Source of the DNA: Heliopora coerulea
Lineage: Eukaryota > Cnidaria > Anthozoa > Scleralcyonacea > Helioporidae
NCBI GenBank assembly: GCA_030142905.1
Contig: JASJOG010000042.1
Span: forward strand, 1,180,501 to 1,244,500
Reading direction: 5' to 3'
DNA: 64,000 nt
Positions 23,601-34,700 of the stretch are shown here, piece after piece. The notes below the pieces were generated by a model that saw only the letters and a list, made by a program, of their open reading frames with translations, ran no database searches and was not told the DNA's origin. The translations under genes and the position numbers were made by a program. How positions within the stretch are numbered: position 1 is the first letter of the stretch; every line of letters starts with the position of its first letter.

Positions 23601-26600
23601 CAATATCCAATGCCACTGTCAAAGTATGTTAGGGACTACTCAGCTAATATTCTGTGTTCAGTTGTCCATCAGCCATTCCTTATCACTAGCTTATGAATCC
23701 ATAACTGCTTTATTTTTCTACAGTTTTTGTCCTTTCCTTGTAAGAACCATATGAAACTTCAAGCTGTTGTTATGAAAGTTGAGAAATGTGAGCCACTTTC
23801 TAATTATGAAAACCAGGTAAGTTAGTGTTTGTAAAATCCCAGAAATAGAGAATGAAAACCTGATAAGAAGGTCATAGCCAGGATTTTTAACACTTTTGCA
23901 ACTGAAGCTCACCTCTTGATGAGTAAAATCATCATGCATTAGCCAGAGCAAAATACTAGATCACTTGCCATTAGCCATGAAAATATTAAGGTAGTGAGCT
24001 TGCAAAAGCAAAGAATAATGAAATTAAGAAGCCTGGGAGTAAACTTTACCAGGATTTTTTTATTAATAAGACCTAAAACAATTTGATTGTTTTGCAACTA
24101 TTTTTTTTTAATAGTGTTTGTGGTGTTTAAATTCTTTAGTTACTTTAATTTGAATATGAAAATCAAGTCCCAGCAAAAAACTCATTGAAGAGGCATAATT
24201 AGGAAAAGGTTTATTAGGATCTAAAATTTCATTGCATTTAACACAACATCATCAGAGAATGAAATAAAATGTGACAAAGACTAATTATAAGGTTACTATA
24301 ATATACTGAAACATTGTATCCGAATAAACCTTTGCCTAATTATGCCTCTTCTATGAATCTTTGCTGGGCTTTGATTTAGTACATACTCAGATTACTCATA
24401 GTTACTTTACAAGTAATTAAAGATATTGACCCTCTGTTTCTTGCCCAACTATTTAAGAGAACATTAGCTGAGGACTACTGGGGCTTGTTCCCAAGGACCC
24501 CAAGCTTCTGATTGCTCCAGACAAAATTTAGAACACAAAAAAGTACCACAAAGATAACGGAATTATGGAAAGACAAGAGACCTTTAAATAAAATCTTAAA
24601 ATCATTATACACTGTTACATAGCAGCACATTCTACTGGTGAAGTGCAGCCACTTCAGGTGTCCCAGGTCCCCCAGTCTAAATTTGCCCCATTTTCTCCTA
24701 ATTTGTTTTTGACCATATAGTTTTGAGGATGGTTTGTTAAACTGTAAGCATACATTGACACGATGCATAGATGTTCAGTTATAAGATATGTTGTTTTTTT
24801 GTGAACATACCAGTAAGAAAGTCTTTTCACACCATGCAAAAAAGGGGAGATATCGTCGCCCCTCCTAGATAGGAGGTTCTACGCGTGTTTTTTCTGCGAG
24901 TCTGATTGGACGGTGTTCATCAATCTTTATTTTAATCCCGAACCCACTTAGAACGCAGCATCTGAAATTATGTGGACCCGTAATTGAATTTTACATACTA
25001 TACAAAACTAAGCGTAACAGCTACACACATAAACTTCTACCGGCTTAGATCATGGTTGCATAAAAATGACGATAGCTGGTATGAAATGAAAAATAATGAC
25101 GGGTTATCACCTCAGAAATTGACATCTGCACAATATACCGGAGTGCTTTACACTAGGGGGGTGTTTATATAGAGGCGAGCCAGTACTGGTACCCGTGCAG
25201 ATTTTCATTTGTGTTTACATGAACAGGGCTATGCCTTCCACCCGGGCTAGCTTGTTTACCGAGCTAACTAAAAATTATTTTCCCCACGAAGCCCATAGTC
25301 ATGTTTTACAAGCACGATTTCAGTTTATAACGGACACACAAACAAACACAACTTGTGAAATGAAAAGTTGTCCAAGAAATATCAGTCTAGGCAAACTTTA
25401 TCGCGAGTGCTGAGCTTTTATTTGCTAGCCCGGGTTGGCTCGTTTATCATATATACACAAGATAAAAATTAACAGGAAATTATAGCAAATGCGTGGTCTC
25501 GCCTAAGCTGTCCAACTAGTCCAAGCCCGGATACTCGGGCTGTCTCCCCTCCATATAAACACCCCCTAGGTGCGCCTTGATCTTATCAAGAATTCGTGTT
25601 CGGCTTTGAGCTACCATCGACTCTGCTATAGATACATGCCGTAATTAATGAAAAGTTTTATTAAGAGTCATAGAGGAAACTACGTTGTCAGTGCGCCGAA
25701 ATGCTGAAGATATTCAACATATTTATTTGTATTTTTGTATGTAATTTGTATTAAATTATGAATGGTTTAGCACCGAATTTGGTCGCGTTTCGTTTTTAAT
25801 TTTTGGTTGGTGATGGCGTTAGCGTTCCTGTGTCGACGTATGTAGTGTATTTAAACTACCTGGTGTAACTTGAAGGTCTGAATGATTTGATTACTGTAAT
25901 TTTAGGATGATGGCCCAGTTGACCTGGCCAGTGTAAAGCACCTTCTTGGATCTGTGGGACGACCTCTCAGCGATGACGCTCGAAAGATGTTACAGTCAAT
26001 AGAAAATTACCAGAAGGTGATATGAAAAAAATGTTAATAGAACGATTGGAAAGTAGGACTTTACTCACGGTTAAAAGGTAGGATGGGAGGGAAGGGAGGG
26101 GAGATAAAATGAAAAGAAAGGGAAGAGAAGGGAAAGGAAGGGAAGGAAAGGGAGAGAAAGGGTAGGGGATTGAAGGGAAGGGGAGAGGAGGGATAGGAAG
26201 GGATAGGAAGGGAAGGGATAGGAAGGGAAGGGATGCGAAGGGAAGGAGGAAAGGGAAGGGAAGGGATGGGAAGGGAAGGAGGAGAGGGAAGGAAAGGGAA
26301 AGGAAAAAGGGAAGAGAATGGGAGGGGAGAGAAGGAAAGGAAAGGGAAAGGGAAGGGGAGAGGAGGGGGGGCAAGAAAAGGAAAGGAAGGAAGGAAGGGA
26401 AGCGAAGGAAGAAAGGGAAGTGAAGGAGGGAAGGGAAGGGAAAGAAAGAGAACTGTATGGAAGTGAAGGAGGCAGGTAGGAAGACGGGAAGGAAAGGATG
26501 AAACGCGAGGGCCAACAACACATGAAATACTCGCCCGAATAATATTAAATGGTGCCAGTCGTATAAGAACATAACTAACTCAGAATGGTTTCTGTCTTAC

Positions 26601-28571
26601 TAATGTTCATGTGGTTTTTATTTTCATGGCCAGGTTACCTACTTACGTCTGTGTTGATAACCCTATAGAGCCCTGCTTTTAAAGCCCAACAACTGCTGTC
26701 GTCTCAAAAGGTTATTTACCCTAAAGAAAGTTCTACCACTCAAAGAATCGTAAGGCGAACGGAAAAGAAACAAGCTCAGGATGAAAAAGGTTTGTACCAG
26801 GTTTTCGTTTAATATCGGAGTTTGTGTGGAAGCTCAGTTTCTGTAAACACAAATACACGAGAAGGGGGACAAGGGATGACCGAACTTCCTCCAAATGGGA
26901 GATTCTTGGGCAAATTCGGATAAAACTGGGGTTAATTTGAGACAAACCTGCACCTAAAATTTGAACCTAATATTTTGCTATGTTATTCTGCAGTGAAATA
27001 TTTATCCTGATATCAATTTTCAGAAAAATTTACCAAAGGAAACCGCAGATGACGAGTCTTGTGAAAATATGCTGAGCTATTTTATATAGGCAAAGCTATT
27101 GTTACCGTAATAACAACAGATAATTACACAATTTGACAGATGTCTCATGTTAATGATACTTTATACTGATATAAACGGGTATATAATCGGTGCTGAACAT
27201 GGACTTCCTTTGAAGATAGAAATGGCCGTAAATGGAAGCGCAAGATTGCTAACTTTAAATGTAGGATTAACCACTGACCTGTGCAATAGTAAAGGCATTC
27301 AACAGGTTTGTATTGCAAAAATGCAAAAAGTATCTCCGGAATGATAGCAGCAGCAAGAGAAAATTGGAATTTTACGACAATGGTGGAGACCACTGACCCA
27401 AAGATGTGTCATATATTATATCAAAACTCCTTAATACCCAGTCGGTATATTATACTATTGCTGGCAGGTTTTTGATCAAATGGTTTTTCAGCTAAGGTGC
27501 AAGTTCGACGTATGTGCTTATTTTTAATTACAATTAATGCTCGCTTTTACTTACAATATTTTTAGGTGAAGAACATCATCAAACAACCATTCCTGAGGAA
27601 GATATGCCATTTATGAATATGCTGGCCGAACTTGGTATGAATGAGTCTGGTTGTAGTGACAAAAATCCATCGAAAACCGACGGCACTTCATCATCTACAC
27701 AGTCACGATGGACAGCGTATCTCAAGTCACGAGTACGTGCGAACAAAAATGCGTCATTAGACTCACCGCTTAAGACCTCCAGGTCGATGTCTGATGAGGG
27801 ATCTTTAGGAGTACCTGAGGATCACTTGAGCAAGGTGAAGTCGCGGCAACGGCCCAATTCGATCGGATGTGTTAATTGCGGAGAGATGGACAGAACGTTT
27901 AACCCTGAAACGTTACGCAAGAAATGGCTTCAAGAAGCAAAGAACTCGAGGTTCGTAAAACAGGTTATTATTTCATTTTCCTTCGTATTGAATGGAAGCC
28001 ATTAAATTGGATGAGCCTAGCCTGTTTACCATACTCTTGGGGGGCACGCGCTGTCTTCATAACATTCTAAACTATTCTGAATTATCCATTCATAATGAAC
28101 ATCCCACGCTGTGAAAAATTCTGAGCTTTTTTCCATATCTTTTCTGATTGAGATAAATCAAGATTTCAGAAACTCACGCATGCGCAGACGTCGACAGCAG
28201 TGTCCTGCCATAGTAATGTTTTGGAGATTTGGAACTAAGTGAGAAATAAGAATTATTGTGATAGTATGGCACAGAATTCCAAAATGTTACTACATTTTTA
28301 TGCATGAGAAAAATTGTCACATGAAAAGATTAGCGGCGACCTCAAAATAGTCTTTTCCTCTTTCAGATGTAGCCTGTGCGGATGTCCCGGTTGTCTGTCC
28401 GTCTACAACTCCGTGACGGCAAACATTTTTGCTGCTGAGGAAAGAATCCTCGAGAAAGTCGACGCAAAGTTTGTTCAACTTCAAGGGGACGTCAACAAGA
28501 AGTTCGACTCATTGGTTCAGTTACTGGTTAAGCGAGAAGAAGTGGAGGAAAAGCAAGCTTCAAGCACGTAA
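20655..28571 (+). CDS. PAAT-like protein (C10orf88 family), complete in eight coding exons
   Basis: Exons 20655-20785, 22111-22350, 23551-23623, 23724-23816, 25906-26016, 26669-26789, 27566-27950 and 28367-28571 chain with matching phases to 452 codons plus TAA; human C10orf88 is about 445 residues. The start MSWDELDHMLSKFNFNFNW is followed by a central beta-rich part with ILSEARNLELYINGGYEKSS and LSLFEAEFDLSCYI, a helix DDGPVDLASVKHLLGSVGRP, a Ser-rich linker, and a C-terminal CSLCGCPGCLSVYNS cysteine cluster leading into a coiled coil (AEERILEKVDAKFVQLQGDV). This order fits the PAAT family, which binds nucleotide domains of mitochondrial ABC transporters. The exon 6 donor (GTTTGT) and exon 5 donor (GTGATA) are weak. 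The gene model is strong; the family name is a recall-based match. Confidence 0.7.
24161..24377. mobile_element. Foldback MITE in PAAT-like intron 4
   Basis: Arms of about 54 bp (24161-24215 and 24323-24377) pair across AAGAGGCATAATTAGG and its complement. The middle, read on the minus strand, holds CTGATGA...GAAAT, loosely hammerhead-like but not convincing. Confidence 0.6.
25153..25569. mobile_element. MITE with TAGGGGGTGTTTATAT ends
   Basis: Inverted ends CTAGGGGGGTGTTTATATAG and CTAGGGGGTGTTTATATGGA (right end read inward) delimit 417 bp in PAAT-like intron 4. The palindromic CTAG at each edge could be the target duplication. No transposase. Confidence 0.65.
26083..26500 (+). repeat. Polypurine tract (GGGAA/GGAAG)
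   Basis: About 400 bp that are almost purely purine on the plus strand, in PAAT-like intron 5. The Ser/Pro/Leu-rich minus frames over it are artefacts. Such tracts can form triplex DNA. Confidence 0.95.
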
Positions 28572-28656
28572 CATTGATTGAGGTGGGCGAAGTAACTCGT
28601 GTGCTGCATGAATCCGGCTAGTTTCCAAGTGAAATCGTCCACAGTAAGTACTGGTA

Positions 28657-29181
28657 CAGTCGAACCTCGATTATCCGGATCCATCGGGAGACACGAAATA
28701 AGTCCGGATAATAGAGAGACCGTATAAAACAAAACATAATGTTTTGTTTTATATTTTTTCAAATTGTCGGCTGGTATTGGTTTTTTATAGAGAGACCGGT
28801 TAATCAAAAGTGTGAGTTTAGTACACGAGCAAATTAAAATTGAAATTTATTTACATCTATTACTCAACTACCCTTACGTTTAAAAATACCGTATTCAAAT
28901 AGATTCGTCTGTTCCAAAATGCTGCACTTGGTTCGCACAGCAAACTCAAGCATTCTACGAAGCTGCATTAGTTGTGCGGAATCAACATCCTTCTGACACT
29001 CCACGTCAAACAGTTCTGAAAAGACTCAATTTCCAATCAGGAATAAGAACTGCTTCTATGGTTCCCAGTTCTTACTCCCAATAGAGCGGAGCAGTGATAA
29101 CCAACAACAATTTATACACAAAAATTTGAACAATCAAAAAAAGTTCGGATAATTGAGGTCTGGATGATCCAAGTTCGACTG
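28657..29181. mobile_element. Second pogo/Tigger-like MITE
   Basis: Left end CAGTCGAACCTCGATTATCC and right end (inward) CAGTCGAACTTGGATCATCC. TA precedes the left end and CA follows the right end, so one copy of the TA duplication is mutated. It starts 86 bp after the PAAT-like stop, probably in the 3' UTR or flank. Confidence 0.7.
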
Positions 29182-29776
29182 CATTTGTTAATTTCAGAAG
29201 CGCAGGACAAAACAGAAGAACCCAAAAGCCTTTACCGAGCTTTATTATCGTTTTTGTTTATTGCCTGTCTTTGCCAGTTTTTACGATGACATAAGGCTAC
29301 CCTCTTGGCTTGAATCAAGTTACTCCGTTATCGATGGTGCTGCCTAAGAAAATATTCATACATAAGGTAACTGGTGATGTATTAAATATGAGGTGGCTGT
29401 AATTTTTGTTTTAACGGGTAACAAGATTTCTGAATGTCAGACTATGCTTTGCTGACTAATAAACACGCTGAATCCAACTGGAGTAATTTAAACGTGTCCT
29501 ATTTAAAGCCACATTGCATTTAGTCTATCCATGTATCCACAATCTTGTTGCGGCATTTGGTAAGTTTGACTGAAAAATTTCCAAAGCAGAAATTGAACGA
29601 ACTCTTTCGAAACAGTTACTTTGGCTACCATAGATGCATCCGCAAACAGAGCCATGCAGGACTATATGTATTTAAAGTTATGGTACAACATACTGTCAAG
29701 TCATAGGTCTCACTTATATCCAGCTTGTGACGTCAGCGACGTGAATTTTGTCAGAGATGGTCGACAGAGACTTAAG

Positions 29777-30234
29777 ACGATTTTTAAAGCAACAATGTTG
29801 CACAAAAAGATCGAAACGTGTAACATGGTGTTTGCGAGCGATTTTTAGCGCAACAGTGACTGAGGCAGCATGTTTCATGACTTTGAACTGACTTCAAATG
29901 CTTGCAACATTGTTGCGTAGATTGTTGTACAGTTGATTTGTGTAACAACATAGCCGACGTTTTTTATCGCAACAATCTCTCAGAGTCCCTTGCATTTACC
30001 CTGGAAAGGAGCCAGTAAATGCAGGAATGTAAACAATATGGCGGAAATGATATGTCCAGATATGGGCAACATATTAACGAACATTATTTGCCTGCGAAGC
30101 ATTATCGCCATTATGTTTATTTGTTTTGGTCGTGTAAAGCGAAACTACACCGAAACCTGAGAGGTAGATGCTGTATAATTTCAATTCAGAAAAATCATTC
30201 AGTGTGACACCCCCGTTGTTGCGTTAAAAATCGT
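29777..30234. mobile_element. MITE-like element with ACGATTTTTAA ends
   Basis: ACGATTTTTAAAGCAACAA at the left is mirrored by TTGTTGCGTTAAAAATCGT at the right. GCAACA/TGTTGC motifs recur inside. The short ORFs over it are not supported as genes. Confidence 0.45.
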
Positions 30235-30258
30235 CCCGAGTAACATCACCTTTAGAGC

Positions 30259-30622
30259 TGATTACATAACATCGGTCCGAAATCAGGCCGGTTCAACTTC
30301 AATTCGGGTCGCATGGAAATCGTTGCAAAAAATATTTCAGGCCGGTCTGACTCGATCCGTCTGTTGAGCCGAACTGAGAATCTCACCCGGTCTGGAGTCA
30401 GGACGGTAAGTCAGTTTTCCTAATGTATACCCGAACTCAAAGTCAGACCGGTCCAACGTCTCCTTGCCCCCATTGTCCACTCGGATATAAATAACTTTGA
30501 TAAATAATAAGTTATAATAACTTTTAATAACCGGTCAATATTTCCATCCCGGTCCGGTGTAAACTTCAGCTGTACCGATCTGACTCGGGCCGGACCCAGT
30601 TCGAACCGGTCTCATGTAATCA
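30259..30622. mobile_element. MITE-like element with TGATTACAT ends
   Basis: TGATTACATAACATCGGT at the left resembles the inward reading TGATTACATGAGACCGGT at the right. The interior is rich in CCGGTC/GACCGG motifs. Confidence 0.45.
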
Positions 30623-30699
30623 CCCCTTTGGTTCAATGACCAAACATTGACGCTTTTTTTTTGAATTGTACAACGTGCATTTTTTAACTCATACATTTT

Positions 30700-31269
30700 A
30701 ATGTGGTTGTTGTTTTCGCTGTTTTTGTTGTTGTTGCTTTTGTTTTCCTCTTTTTATGCCTTTTGTATGTGGTTTAAAAATATTTTGAGATTTTAGCTCA
30801 TGCAAACATGAAAGCTGATTTAATCTTGTGGAAATAAGTGGAGTTTGTCATGCTCAGAAAAACTGTATGATATGGGTCAGTCGTCTTGGTAGTTTAGAAA
30901 GAATGTGTTTACTGTGAACAAATCTTGGAAACTAAACTAAAGCTTTATTTTAAGATTATTTCGTTGATATTTATTGCTAATTTATTAAATATTTATGGCT
31001 AAAATCAAGCAGAAATTGTTGTACCGAAGTTTATTAATCCTTATTCGTTTGCTTTAAGTTTATGTCTAATATACTCCACTTGACTTTTCTTAAGGTTTGT
31101 TTTATGTTACAGCATTTCCAGTTATATAACGATACTTAATGGTTTGTTTATTCGCTTTCGTAAATCATCGTACTTTCTATCGCACATTCTATTTCACTAC
31201 CAATTCACTAATCTAGTTCCCTTTCAGTCGTAAAGTTTTTGATTAATTTTTACTGCAACATTTCTCAAT
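30700..31269. other. No gene seen
   Basis: AT-rich intergenic or 3' flanking sequence of the minus-strand gene that ends at 31270. Confidence 0.4.
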
Positions 31270-31574
31270 TCATGCTTTCATCGCCTTACCACCACATTTG
31301 CAGTCTGCCTCGTCCCCACCGGCACTTGCGTCCTCGAGATCTATCTCGTGCCAGGGCTTGAGCAACTGACAGCCGATGGTGTACTTGTATCCGCCCATGA
31401 CCGCTGTGGTGTGTTCACATTTCTGCTCGGCGTTGCACAGCAAAGCTTGGCAGCCGCATTTGGCAAAATCGGGCAACGTCGTTCCGCAATGTTTAACCTC
31501 CTTGTTCAGAGTTATTACATTGGGGAAGTTGCGTTTCTCCTTCTCGAAGCGGTAAAGGTTGTCCAGCCAGTCCC
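31270..31574 (-). CDS. Terminal exon of an unrecognised cysteine-rich protein
   Basis: An acceptor-like TTTAAAG precedes GDWLDNLYRFEKEKR on the minus strand, and the frame runs 100 codons to a stop at 31270. It has good coding character: even GC, few rare codons. Cysteines are spaced as KHCG, FAKCGCQALLCNAEQKCEH, IGCQLL and a final CKCGG. The density of cysteines suggests an extracellular, disulfide-bonded product, but I do not recognise the family. A possible preceding exon at 31722-31772 (QFPWSKAGYVTVFR, donor A|GTAAGT) joins in phase, and a segment at 34943-34999 (IGQLVKGYKPVSDRSKL) has good splice signals but does not chain directly in phase. Only the terminal exon is well supported. Confidence 0.5.
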
Positions 31575-31774
31575 CTTTAAACGTGAGAAGTAAGAAAAAT
31601 CAATATCGTATTAGTATGTTGATGACAGTTGTAAACTAAAGCTCACACCAGCAGTTTTTCTTGGCAATGTTATCTGCTCGTGTTTGGGACAGAAATCTTT
31701 TCCAAGTCAGGTTCGACTTACTTCGAAAAACCGTAACATAACCAGCTTTTGACCAAGGAAATTGGTTCGTGGCT

Positions 31775-34700
31775 ATGGCAGTCGGGGAAAACATGAGAAG
31801 GAATCGCGCGGTATGTATTATTTCTCGTGTTTTGCGACGGGTTTCTGGTTTGAGGTTGATTTTTAGAGCGTCTTCTCACAGATAAAACTGTTACGGAGGT
31901 TTTAGAAGCATTGGTGTTGGAAGAGCGGTACACAGATGTAGCAGGAATATAAAGGCGACTTTGTAAGGGGAAAAAACATATTTACACTAGAACTTTAGTA
32001 TGGTAAACATCTTCAAATTTTGATAGAAGAGGTCTTGATTGTAGTTTGCGTCAACTTTTAAAGGCCAAAAAGTTCTTCATGAAATAAACCCCTTTTCGAA
32101 CGTTCATCTGCTAGCAAGGAATGTTTGTCCATCCATACACAAGGCCAAATAACGCTTCTCGAGGAAATTTGTCTGGAAAAAACTTATTCGTCATACCCCC
32201 GAACTTGATGAGGATCCCAAGGAATTTTTCGATTAAAACTTGATCACGTGTAAATGGATTAACTGCAAAAACAATTTGACGTAGTTACTGTTTCTTTACA
32301 CGGACTGAAATACTACGAAACGTCGCCTCATTGTGATAAATTGAGTCTATTTTGAGCATTCATTCCCTCTTTTAAAAGACTTTAAGTTTTCCTTTCGTCG
32401 ACAGTCAATACTTTCTCAATACGTATCCCCAAGCTAAAAATTTTTATCTCCGAAAAAAGTTGCTGTTCGCTCTGAAACGTTTCGACACCTTCGTGTGGTG
32501 CTTTTATCTTAGATGATATATCTGTTTTCAGGCTCATGTTTGACGCTCAACTCAAAACTTTTATTCCATGACTGAGCTTGTTTGGTGGTCTGTGCGTGCA
32601 GCGTGCTGATTGATTCCTGAGCGGTCAGAAACTCCTGATAAATACCCTTCCGAGCGATTAGTCCTTTATTCCGGACTCGCAAGTTTTGGCGGGAAATTTT
32701 TTTAGGTGATGTTGATGAATATAGAGATATCTGTATTGAAAAACTCGGAAGAATTTATTAAACCGAAAGGTTAGCGCTGCTGTTTCTTTTCAGCTATCCA
32801 CGTAAAAGAACGACTAATAAATATTTCACTGGCAGAAATGTACAGAAAAATAAGTTACAAGGTAAGGGAAACAGCTACATGTGAAGGCGAAAACTACGAT
32901 TAAAAGTGGAAATGAAAGTTAACCGAAAGCCGTGTAGTAAATTCCTTCTTAACCTCGTTTGCTCGGGTCTTACGTAGAAGTATTTGCCGTCAGTTTTTTC
33001 ATGGTAGACCTCTCTCCCTCTTCGCCAACTAGATACAAAAAAAGGACCTCAGGAAAATATTTCTCTGTACGATTTTCAAACTCGGTTCATAGAGTTTATT
33101 TGGGTTGGGTTTTTTTCAGCTTAGTAAATACATGTTTGCTCAAGATATTTAAGTTACGTTAAAAGTGTAGAAGTCACAATGAAAACAGTCCAGCTGAAAA
33201 CATTTGAACCCAGAGTATAGCGTTAACTTCAGGGTTAATGATGAATCGGACAATAACTTTGGGAATATTTCTCCATTCACAACTTGATTTAATGTATAAT
33301 TTGAATTGAAAGCGATTTCTTATGACTTTGTTCGAAAGGAATCAGAAATATATGACATTTATATATTTTTCAAGAAAACATTTTCCATTTTAAGTTTGCA
33401 TCAAATTACAGCAACGCCATTGGAGGTTTGTTTGCGTATGACATAGTCAAGATCTAAATCGACTCATAGGTGACAGTTTTTGTCTTTTTTTATATTAAAA
33501 ATGATATTGCTATTCAAGTCCAAGTCCTGTGTGCATCGTTTTTAATAAAATCCGATTTGCGCGATAAACCAGTGACAGCGGCCAAGAATTCCCTTCCATG
33601 ACTATGACTGGGCAACCAACTATCATATATCTTTGAACGAGAATGGCCAATGCACTGTACTCATTCAATTTTAAGCATGCATCTCCTGCAAAGTCAATCT
33701 AATTTCGTGTTAATTGTACTGCTGTGTAGTAATCAGATTTGAGGAATTTAGGTAACCCAGAAATGAATTCTTTGACCGAATGGTGTTTATAAATTACAAA
33801 TGCAGCTCACTCTCAATTTGACCGAATGTCATTTTGAAGGTTTTCTAAGGGGACGTGTACACGTGTTCGCCCCGATTCTCGGAGAATCTTACAATTTCTT
33901 GCATTGGTATACTCTGACTGACAGTCGTACGCTAGGTATCACAAAAATCTGGCAACACCACAAAGGCCAAAAGCTTAGCAACTTATTCAGTTATTAGTTA
34001 TTCATTGCTTGTTCTAAGACTCTTCTTTGTCGGAGCAATTCATAGTGCACATCAGGTTAAGGGAATAGGAATGTTGCTCGTCAAAATTCGATTCTTTTAG
34101 ACAACTTGTAGAAATCTCTACCCTCTCAGGATTTGTAAACATCAAAAAACAAAGTAATTATTTCTAACGCCAAGCCTAGGAGTCGTAATTGAATTTGTTA
34201 TTGACGCGATGTTTTAATTGAATGATGCTTCGTTTGTTCGCTTTCTGTTGAATGTCGATAGGCAACTTTCTACCGCACTCCTTTCCTTTATTTTACGGGT
34301 TCGGTTGGTTTCTTCCTGTCATTTTTGTTTGTGTTTTTCACGAATAGATTGCCCGTGAGAAATTTATACTAGTTGCATATCCCAGAAAGCTTAAATGAAA
34401 AAAATTACATTCCTAAAATTATGTACATTCTGCCGTAATTCCATTAAAAGTAGTTAATCCAATAGCGAATGTAGACAGTCTATTTTTCATGCATCTACAA
34501 GTAGCTGATGGATAAGCTGCGTAGAAAGGTAAATTTAACTGACCGTGGTATTTTCTGAAATTCTTGGAATAACCATTATGCATGGTTATCATGACGTATT
34601 TAAAAATCTGAACGAAGAAATCCGACCATATCCAGAAAATGCAAATGCTTTGTGAAGCCCAGTTTTCTTTTGCTTTCCATGCAAAAGCTAGCTCAGATTG

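Noticed and set aside
24200..24290. Hammerhead in the centre of the 24.2-kb foldback
   Set aside because: CTGATGA and GAAAT are present but helix I does not pair convincingly and helix III is only about two base pairs.
25967..26572. Ser/Pro/Leu-rich minus-strand frames up to 201 codons
   Set aside because: They lie on the polypurine tract; the composition is that of the microsatellite and the PAAT-like exon 5 overlaps on the other strand.
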